DNA of 8,511 bases, taken from assembly GCA_041695045.1 (NCBI GenBank), contig JBGFRR010000061.1, positions 1 through 8,511 of the forward strand, given 5' to 3'. A program made the position numbers and the translations under genes. This document shows, piece by piece, positions 1 to 4,955 of this stretch (position 1 is its first letter; every line of letters starts with the position of its first letter). The DNA is from JBGFRR01 sp041695045 (lineage in GTDB: Bacteria > Bacteroidota > Ignavibacteria > UBA10030). The notes beneath the pieces were generated by a model. That model searched no databases and was not told the DNA's origin. It saw only the letters and a program-made list of their open reading frames with translations.

Positions 1-3
1 GGC

Positions 4-20
4 TTCACCCAATGGGTGAA
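4..20. repeat. Short perfect inverted repeat
   Basis: TTCACCC, a 3-nt centre (AAT) and GGGTGAA form a perfect 7-bp inverted repeat. No T tract follows on either strand, so it is not a convincing intrinsic terminator. It lies inside a short frame (1-57) that could be the tail of an upstream gene, so the symmetry may be incidental. Function unknown. Confidence 0.3.
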
Positions 21-130
21 ACAATGTTCAGACGAACAGATGTCTTGGGGAATTTGACCAGCAGCCACAGAGGGTATCATCATTGCTGTTGACGCGCCTC
101 GTCCACAAGTGGTCCTAAGATACGATTGGA

Positions 131-152
131 AATCCCGACCTAAATCGGGATT
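131..152. repeat. 8-bp perfect hairpin in the leader region of the Yip1-like gene
   Basis: AATCCCGA (131-138) and TCGGGATT (145-152) are perfect reverse complements separated by six bases. The hairpin lies in the 230-base stretch that otherwise shows no clear gene. Neither side has a run of T long enough for a standard rho-independent terminator. It could be a weak terminator of an upstream gene, an interspersed palindromic repeat or an mRNA leader structure; the sequence alone does not decide. Confidence 0.45.
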
Positions 153-230
153 AAGGTCTATCTGTTCCTTGCATTTACGCGCCATTTCCCGTACCATCAG
201 TCCATCATAGACGATGGCACGGCCTCTCCC

Positions 231-809
231 ATGACGCTCGCGCAGCGGTTTACCGCACTGCTGATTGAACCCGATTACGCCACCTCCGACCTGTACGATT
301 CTCCCCCGCTTGCTCATTCATTTATCTTTGTGACGGCCTACGCAGCTCTCTCCGGGTTTCAGTCGCTCCTCGCCATTGCGTTCGCAACGGGGAGAGTCGG
401 CTTGGGTCTTGCCGCGTTCATCGGCTCGTTCATGTTGATCGTTCTCACATGGGTTATCCTCGTCGTCATCTTCCATCTCGCGGTGGAGTTTCTCGGAGGG
501 ATGGGTGAGCTGGCGAACACGGCGGCGTTCGTCGGGCTTGCGGCTGTCCCGAACATCCTGACCACTGCGGTTGCCGTCGTGCTCACACTTATAGAGGCTG
601 TCTTTCTCCCCGGTGATGCCGAGCGCATCATGGGGAAGATCGGTCTTGCCATCTCGCTTATCGGTATGGCGTGGGGATGGCCGGGTATTCTGTGTTACTT
701 CGGGCTGAAGAACGCCGGCCGCCTTCACATGGTCAAAGCCATGCTTGTCGCAGCCGTCGTGTTTTTTGCGTTCGCCATGATGGAAATCCTGAACTCCAAC
801 GTACTCTAA
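231..809 (+). CDS. Yip1-like integral membrane protein
   Basis: The 192-residue product is mostly hydrophobic. A short polar N-terminus (about residues 1-28) is followed by about five membrane segments, near residues 30-52, 56-84, 96-126, 136-158 and 167-187. The opening pattern, an amphipathic start with an Arg-Phe, a Leu-Leu-x-Pro and then a first helix, together with the five-helix layout, fits bacterial Yip1-domain (YIP1/DUF1282-like) proteins, whose biochemical role is poorly defined. The ATG at 231 has no Shine-Dalgarno sequence; the preceding bases are C-rich. The stop is only 11 nt before the next gene, so the two are probably cotranscribed. That would place a membrane protein of unknown function beside a secreted amidohydrolase lipoprotein. 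The membrane topology is well supported; the family name rests on pattern recognition. Confidence 0.78.
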   Translation: MTLAQRFTALLIEPDYATSDLYDSPPLAHSFIFVTAYAALSGFQSLLAIAFATGRVGLGLAAFIGSFMLIVLTWVILVVIFHLAVEFLGGMGELANTAAFVGLAAVPNILTTAVAVVLTLIEAVFLPGDAERIMGKIGLAISLIGMAWGWPGILCYFGLKNAGRLHMVKAMLVAAVVFFAFAMMEILNSNVL

Positions 810-814
810 GAGGT
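808..814 (+). promoter_or_regulatory. Ribosome binding site that fixes the lipoprotein start at 821
   Basis: AAGAGGT lies about 6 nt upstream of the ATG at 821 and overlaps the stop codon of the Yip1-like gene. It selects this ATG over the in-frame ATG at 671, which would add 50 arginine-rich residues that overlap the upstream gene out of frame. The lipoprotein signal immediately after 821 supports the same choice. Confidence 0.6.
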
Positions 815-820
815 TATCAC

Positions 821-2494
821 ATGCGCACATCGTTCATTGTTTGTTGTCTCCTCGTGCTGCTCGGCTGTCAAGCACGAGACGGCGGCCCGTACGATCTCAT
901 CATCGAGAACGGGAGAATTGTGGACGGCACCGGCAATCCATGGTATCACGGCGACGTCGGCATTCGCGGCGACAAGATTGCGACGGTCGGGAAATTAGAC
1001 GGGGCGATGGCAAAGCGGAGAATCGATGCGGGAGGGAAGATCGTTGCGCCGGGGTTTATCGACATGTTGGGACAATCGGAGCTCATCCTGCTGGCGGATC
1101 ATCGCGCGATGAGCAAGATCTCTCAAGGCATCACCACCGAAGTGACCGGCGAAGGGGGATCCGCTGCGCCGTTGAACGACCGTATTCTCGAAGAGTGGAA
1201 ACCGTTCCTCGATCGATACACTATCAGTGTTGACTGGACGACGCTCGATGGCTACTTCCGCAGGCTTGAAGTGAACAGGAGCGCTATCAACCTTGCGACA
1301 TTCGTGGGAGCAACGCAGGTGCGGGGGTATGTCATCGGCTATGAGAACCGTGAGCCGACGCCGCAAGAGTTAGAAGCCATGAAACAGCTTGTCCGTGAGG
1401 CGATGCAACAGGGGGCGTTGGGACTGAGCACGTCGCTCGTGTATGCACCGGCGGCGTATGCAAAGACGCAGGAGCTGATCGAGTTAGCCAAAGCCGCTGC
1501 GGAGTACGGCGGCATCTACATTTCGCACGTTCGGGATGAAGGAGATAAGCTCATCCAGTCGCTGCTCGAAGCGGCGGATATCGGCCGTGGAGCGAACATT
1601 CCGGTGCACGTCTGGCATCTGAAGGTGAGCGGCAAGCAGAATTGGGGGACGATGGTGAATGTGGTGAAGCTCTTCAATGTGCACCGCGAGCAGGGATTGG
1701 ATATGACGGCCGACCTCTACTCCTATCCGGCCGGGGCAACGAGTTTGGATGCAACCATGCCCGGCTGGGCGATGGAAGGCGGGCGCGCCAAACTTCTTGA
1801 GCGCCTGAAAGACCCGATGGCTGTCGGGAGAATCAAAGTGCAATTAGAGGAGGGCGCGTTCGACCGGCAAAACTTTTATCGCGACGCAGGGCCGGAAGGA
1901 ATCCTCCTCAGCGTCATCGACAATCCGGACTTCAAGAAGTACGAAGGCAAGCGCCTGAGCGAAGTTGCGCGCGAGTGGAAGAAGAGTCCCGCCGACGCGC
2001 TTATCGAATTGCTCATTGCGGATTCTGCCCGCAGCGGCGCGATTTATTTTCTGATGAGCGAGGAGGATGTTCGCATGGCGATGGCGCAGCCGTGGACGGC
2101 GTTCAACACGGACAGTCCCGCATCAGCGACCGACGGCCCGCTCAACATCGCGAAGCCGCATCCGCGCGCGTACGGCAGCTTTACCCGCGCGCTCGGCACG
2201 TATGTGCGTGAGGAACGGCTCATTCCGCTCGAGGAAGCAGTACGGAAGATGACGTCGTTCCCCGCACAGCGCGTTGGACTTCAAGGGCGTGGACTGCTGA
2301 AGCCCGGCTACTTTGCGGACGTGGTGGTCTTCGATGCAGAGCGGGTGACGGACAAGGCGACGTTTGAAAACCCGCATCAGTATTCGGAAGGGATTGACGT
2401 CGTGTTGGTGAACGGCCAGCCGGTGTGGGAGGGAGCAGCGTTCACCGGAAACCTACCGGGTCGCGCGCTCCGTGGGCCGGGATACCGGCGATAA
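821..2494 (+). CDS. D-aminoacylase-like amidohydrolase lipoprotein with atypical metal site
   Basis: The 557-residue product starts at 821, where a signal peptide ends in a lipobox (Leu13-Leu14-Gly15-Cys16). The mature protein is therefore probably lipid-anchored outside the cytoplasmic membrane. Residues 25-82 form the N-terminal beta-sandwich strand region and the VAPGFID lead-in of the amidohydrolase superfamily. The rest matches N-acyl-D-amino-acid deacylases: SHVRDE (235-240, His236), VWHLK (264-268, His266), NTDSP (429-433, Asp431) and a C-terminal GYFADVVVFD segment (496-505). D-aminoacylases hydrolyse N-acyl-D-amino acids using zinc. Two classical ligand sites differ. The HxH after the GFID motif is Leu-Gly-Gln (83-85), and the TGNCG Cys position reads TGEGG (109-113), so Glu111 may take over a ligand role. 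I recall relatives with the same LGQSE/TGEG pattern, so this is probably a subfamily trait rather than decay. Substrate unknown; peptide or D-amino-acid scavenging is an inference. It sits 11 nt behind the Yip1-like gene. Confidence 0.88.
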   Translation: MRTSFIVCCLLVLLGCQARDGGPYDLIIENGRIVDGTGNPWYHGDVGIRGDKIATVGKLDGAMAKRRIDAGGKIVAPGFIDMLGQSELILLADHRAMSKISQGITTEVTGEGGSAAPLNDRILEEWKPFLDRYTISVDWTTLDGYFRRLEVNRSAINLATFVGATQVRGYVIGYENREPTPQELEAMKQLVREAMQQGALGLSTSLVYAPAAYAKTQELIELAKAAAEYGGIYISHVRDEGDKLIQSLLEAADIGRGANIPVHVWHLKVSGKQNWGTMVNVVKLFNVHREQGLDMTADLYSYPAGATSLDATMPGWAMEGGRAKLLERLKDPMAVGRIKVQLEEGAFDRQNFYRDAGPEGILLSVIDNPDFKKYEGKRLSEVAREWKKSPADALIELLIADSARSGAIYFLMSEEDVRMAMAQPWTAFNTDSPASATDGPLNIAKPHPRAYGSFTRALGTYVREERLIPLEEAVRKMTSFPAQRVGLQGRGLLKPGYFADVVVFDAERVTDKATFENPHQYSEGIDVVLVNGQPVWEGAAFTGNLPGRALRGPGYRR

Positions 2495-2511
2495 CGGACA
2501 AGGGGAAATTC

Positions 2512-2754
2512 TCATCTCTCCCTGCGCTTGTTCGGTTTGGAATCTTCCGGCAAGTCTATGCCATAGATCCACTTCGCAAGGTATCGTCTCGCCTCCGCCT
2601 CTGTCGTGGGCCGGAACCGATGTTGAACGACGTACCGTGCGATCTCCCATCCCGTCTCGATGAGCGCCACGCCGCGTAAGAGCCGCTCCTCCGGCGTCAT
2701 GGCATTGAAGCGCCGCTGAAGTTCTTCCTCTATTGCAGGAGTCGTGTCGTTCAT
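2512..2754 (-). CDS. Small partner protein of the nucleotidyltransferase, putative toxin-antitoxin component
   Basis: This 80-residue, highly charged, probably helical protein has the core MTPEERL (19-25) followed by an amphipathic helix (about 27-46) and a second helix (51-65). It ends in a basic tail. I recall similar small proteins (xMTPEERLxxx...RRxLxxxxYG) encoded beside nucleotidyltransferase-fold proteins in many bacteria. Its ATG at 2754 overlaps the TGA of the upstream nucleotidyltransferase in an ATGA junction, which implies translational coupling and a functional pair. It is convergent with the lipoprotein gene, only 17 nt away, and no terminator hairpin is evident between them. 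Which of the two would be toxin and which antitoxin cannot be read from the sequence. Confidence 0.72.
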   Translation of the reverse strand: MNDTTPAIEEELQRRFNAMTPEERLLRGVALIETGWEIARYVVQHRFRPTTEAEARRYLAKWIYGIDLPEDSKPNKRRER

Positions 2755-3299
2755 AGCAATTGTCTCAACTCCTTCTCAATTCCCAGCCGCGCTGCCCACA
2801 TGAGGCAGTAGGTGGTGTCCAATGTTTGCTTGCTCGCACGAAGGAGTTTCCTCACGTCCAACACCTGTTGCTCGGAAGGCATCTGTGAATTCCAGAGAAG
2901 CTTTTGAAGAATAAGGTCTTCAACCGAGATGAACGCCAACCGATAACCCTGAAGCATATGAAACTGCCGTCGCTCGAACGCCGACCGGGAAAAATCGTCA
3001 TTCTTCAGAAGGATGATATCGCACTTAAAGACAGTCTCATTGTGAAGGATGTTCAAGATGCCCAAGCCGGCAAATGCATCAGCAACAGCATCTTCCGTGA
3101 TGTAGAAGTCGTCTTGAAACAACCCGAGAAGAGTTCGGGAACGCAATGCAGGGAGACTAATCACGATATCGACATCGTTCGTGAGACGCGGCTCGGCATA
3201 CATGTTTGCAGCGAACGACCCAGTGATCATAGAGGGGATTGAAGCCGCATCCAGCCGTTGTGCTACAAGGATGACGACATCAAGAATGGATTTAGACAT
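2751..3299 (-). CDS. Nucleotidyltransferase-fold protein (AbiEii/DUF6036-like)
   Basis: The 182-residue product has the minimal DNA polymerase beta-type nucleotidyltransferase signature: GS at 27-28 in ITGSFAA, then RLTNDVDIVI with Asp42 and Asp44 as the DxD metal pair, and a third acidic residue, Asp94, in FKCDII. SVEDLILQKL (125-134) and a C-terminal helical segment with WAARLGI (168-174) are typical of stand-alone AbiEii/MenT-like or DUF6036-like nucleotidyltransferases. Such enzymes transfer a nucleotide to RNA or protein, and several act as toxins of toxin-antitoxin systems; the target here is unknown. All three acidic positions are present, so it could be active. The start lies 20 nt after the argH stop, with a G-rich GGGG about 7 nt upstream as a possible ribosome site. 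It is probably read from the argH transcript and is coupled to the 80-residue gene by an ATGA overlap. Confidence 0.8.
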   Translation of the reverse strand: MSKSILDVVILVAQRLDAASIPSMITGSFAANMYAEPRLTNDVDIVISLPALRSRTLLGLFQDDFYITEDAVADAFAGLGILNILHNETVFKCDIILLKNDDFSRSAFERRQFHMLQGYRLAFISVEDLILQKLLWNSQMPSEQQVLDVRKLLRASKQTLDTTYCLMWAARLGIEKELRQLL

Positions 3300-3319
3300 T
3301 GATCAGCCCCATCCACGAC

Positions 3320-4714
3320 CTACTTCACTTTCCTCCCCTTTAACACCCGCGTCCAATAGACGATCTGCTTCTTCACTTCCTGCGGCGACGTACTTCCCGC
3401 CGATTGCTTCTGCGACGTGCTGTACTTTGGAATGATGTAATCGAACACATCCCCCTCGAACGCCTCGGAGAATGTCTTGAGCAAATCGAGGTCGAGGTTG
3501 CCGAAGAACATCTTGTGGTCGATGCAGTACGAGACGATCCTTCCCGTCATCGCATGCGCCTCGCGGAACGGCACGCCCTTCCGCACGAGATAATCGGCAA
3601 GCTCGGTTGCCGTCAGGAAGTCGTTGCGGAGCTCGTCCTCCATCCGCCCCACGTCGAACCGCGTGTGCACGAGAATGTGCGAGAAGATGAAGAGACACTG
3701 CCGCGTCGTATTGACGGCTTCGAACATCGGCGTCTTGTCTTCCTGCATATCGCGGTTGTAGGCTAACGGCAGGCCTTTCATGATGGTGAGAAGGTTCATA
3801 AGAGAGCCGTAGACGCGACCGCTCTTCCCGCGCACAAGCTCGGCCATATCCGGATTCTTCTTCTGCGGCATAATGCTGCTGCCGGTCGTGTAGGCGTCGC
3901 TCGTCTGCGCGAAGCTGAATTCCTTCGACGACCACAACACCAATTCCTCCGCAAACCGGCTCAGGTGCATCATGATGATGCTGCACACGCTAGCAAGCTC
4001 GATGAGGTAGTCCCTGTCGCTCACCGCGTCGATGCTGTTCTCCACAATGCCGTCGAACTTGAGCTTCTTCGCAACGGCCATGCGGTCGATGGGGAACGAT
4101 GTGCCGGCGAGCGCGGCAGCGCCGAGAGGAGATTTGTTCGCCCGCTTGAGGCAATCCTGCATCCGCTCGTAGTCTCGCTCGAACATCGCGAGGTATGCGA
4201 GCAGATGATGGGAGACCATCACCGGCTGTGCGCGTTGGAGATGCGTGTAGCCCGGCATCAGCACGCCGAAATATTTCTCCGCTTTGTAGAGCAGCACACG
4301 CTGAAGCTGGATGATCAGTTTACTCAGTTCGCGAATTGCGCCGCGGACGTACAGCCGCTCGTCGAGGGCAATTTCATCGTTGCGGCTGCGTCCGGTATGC
4401 AGCTTGCCGCCGAGTGGACCGAGCTTTTGCGTCAGCCGATGCTCGACGGCAGAGTGGACGTCTTCGAATTCGCCCGTCAGCTTGAACTTGCCGGTTTCGA
4501 CCTCTTTCTGGATTTGCTTCAACGCCGAACGGATGCGGCGCGCTTCGGCGGCGGTGAGAATTTTCGTCGCCGCGAGCATCTCCACATGAGCAATACTGCC
4601 GGTGATGTCTTCCTGATACAACTGCTTATCGAGGTCGATGGAGGTGGAGAAGTTGAGCGCAAGTTCGGAGAGCGGCTCGCGGAACCGCCCGCCCCAGAGT
4701 GTCTGATTCGCCAT
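3320..4714 (-). CDS. argH: Argininosuccinate lyase
   Basis: This cytoplasmic enzyme cleaves argininosuccinate to arginine and fumarate, the last step of arginine synthesis, and acts as a homotetramer of the fumarase/aspartase superfamily. The 464 residues are close to the usual length of about 460. Visible motifs are WGGRF (7-11), HTGRSRND (106-113), GYTHLQRAQP (155-164, with His158 as the conserved catalytic-region His) and the superfamily signature GSSIMPQKKNP (278-288), whose serine pair at 279-280 holds the catalytic base. No key residue is missing. The start at 4714 gives the canonical MANQTLWGGRF beginning. An in-frame TTG/ATG-type extension to 4900 would add 62 AT-rich residues with no family counterpart. 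There is no Shine-Dalgarno, only an A-rich leader. No other arg gene is in the window, so argH is not next to argG here. The nucleotidyltransferase pair follows 20 nt downstream. Confidence 0.97.
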   Translation of the reverse strand: MANQTLWGGRFREPLSELALNFSTSIDLDKQLYQEDITGSIAHVEMLAATKILTAAEARRIRSALKQIQKEVETGKFKLTGEFEDVHSAVEHRLTQKLGPLGGKLHTGRSRNDEIALDERLYVRGAIRELSKLIIQLQRVLLYKAEKYFGVLMPGYTHLQRAQPVMVSHHLLAYLAMFERDYERMQDCLKRANKSPLGAAALAGTSFPIDRMAVAKKLKFDGIVENSIDAVSDRDYLIELASVCSIIMMHLSRFAEELVLWSSKEFSFAQTSDAYTTGSSIMPQKKNPDMAELVRGKSGRVYGSLMNLLTIMKGLPLAYNRDMQEDKTPMFEAVNTTRQCLFIFSHILVHTRFDVGRMEDELRNDFLTATELADYLVRKGVPFREAHAMTGRIVSYCIDHKMFFGNLDLDLLKTFSEAFEGDVFDYIIPKYSTSQKQSAGSTSPQEVKKQIVYWTRVLKGRKVK

Positions 4715-4827
4715 GAGGTATTTTTTTGTTGCTCGCTGAGATGTAGCAGGAGTGAGTGTAGTTTCGGATACTTTTACTGCTATCTTTCCAATTAAATGTT
4801 CGTGAAGTGTCTTGGAGGTTAGCAAGA

Positions 4828-4858
4828 CAAACTTAGCCAAAGATGTAGGAAGAAGAAA
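4828..4858 (-). promoter_or_regulatory. Putative Bacteroidota-type promoter for argH
   Basis: Read on the minus strand, TTTC (4858-4855), a 19-nt spacer and TAAGTTTG (4835-4828) fit the TTTG-(19-21)-TAnnTTTG promoter pattern described for Bacteroidota. The predicted transcript would start near 4821 and give argH a leader of about 105 nt. The match is by eye, and chance occurrence in this AT-rich region is possible. Confidence 0.38.
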
Positions 4859-4894
4859 GATGAAAAATTGAAAAGAAAAATGGGCATATTTTGC

Positions 4895-4926
4895 TTGCAT
4901 ATTATAGGTTTGGAAGGCTATATTTG
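4895..4926 (+). promoter_or_regulatory. Putative promoter of the two-domain methyltransferase gene
   Basis: TATATTTG (4919-4926) matches the TAnnTTTG -7 box of Bacteroidota promoters. TTGCAT (4895-4900) lies where an upstream element is expected. The same bases can be read as a sigma70-like TTGCAT-18-TATATT. Transcription would begin near 4931, 14 nt before the first in-frame ATG, and would run straight into the dyad at 4928-4955. A second box-like match, TAGGTTTG (4905-4912), overlaps the region. Confidence 0.4.
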
Positions 4927-4927
4927 C

Positions 4928-4955
4928 GTAGTAACTACCATACTATGGTATCTAC
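4928..4955. promoter_or_regulatory. Dyad symmetry at the methyltransferase start, possible operator
   Basis: TACCAT (4936-4941), ACT and ATGGTA (4945-4950) form a perfect 6-bp inverted repeat. It is flanked by a further matching pair, GTAG (4928-4931) and CTAC (4952-4955). The dyad covers the expected transcription start and the first ATG. Restriction-modification genes are often controlled by operators at this place, bound by a C protein or by the methyltransferase itself. No C-protein gene is visible in the window, so an autoregulatory site or an mRNA hairpin is equally possible. Confidence 0.35.

Noticed and set aside
1..57. A possible C-terminal end of an upstream gene: frame 1 reads 18 codons to a TGA at 55-57.
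   Set aside because: Eighteen codons with no visible start or recognisable motif are too few to support a gene.
169..197. A sigma70-like TTGCAT-17-TACCAT upstream of the Yip1-like gene.
   Set aside because: Both hexamers are weak matches and no Bacteroidota-type box is present, so the promoter cannot be placed.
671..820. An N-terminal extension of the amidohydrolase by 50 residues starting at an ATG at 671.
   Set aside because: It overlaps the Yip1-like gene in another frame, has no family similarity, and would bury the lipoprotein signal that begins at 821 behind a good ribosome site.
3303..3986. A 227-codon minus-strand open frame inside argH in another frame.
   Set aside because: It overlaps the conserved C-terminal half of argH out of frame and has a low-complexity Arg/His/Gly-rich translation.
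3965..4795. A long plus-strand open frame (276 codons) antisense to argH.
   Set aside because: It is the mirror of a GC-rich conserved gene. Its His/Glu/Arg-rich translation has no recognisable fold.
4715..4900. A 62-residue N-terminal extension of argH.
   Set aside because: The canonical MANQTLWGGRF start is at 4714. The extension lies in AT-rich DNA, covers the putative promoter, and has no counterpart in the family.
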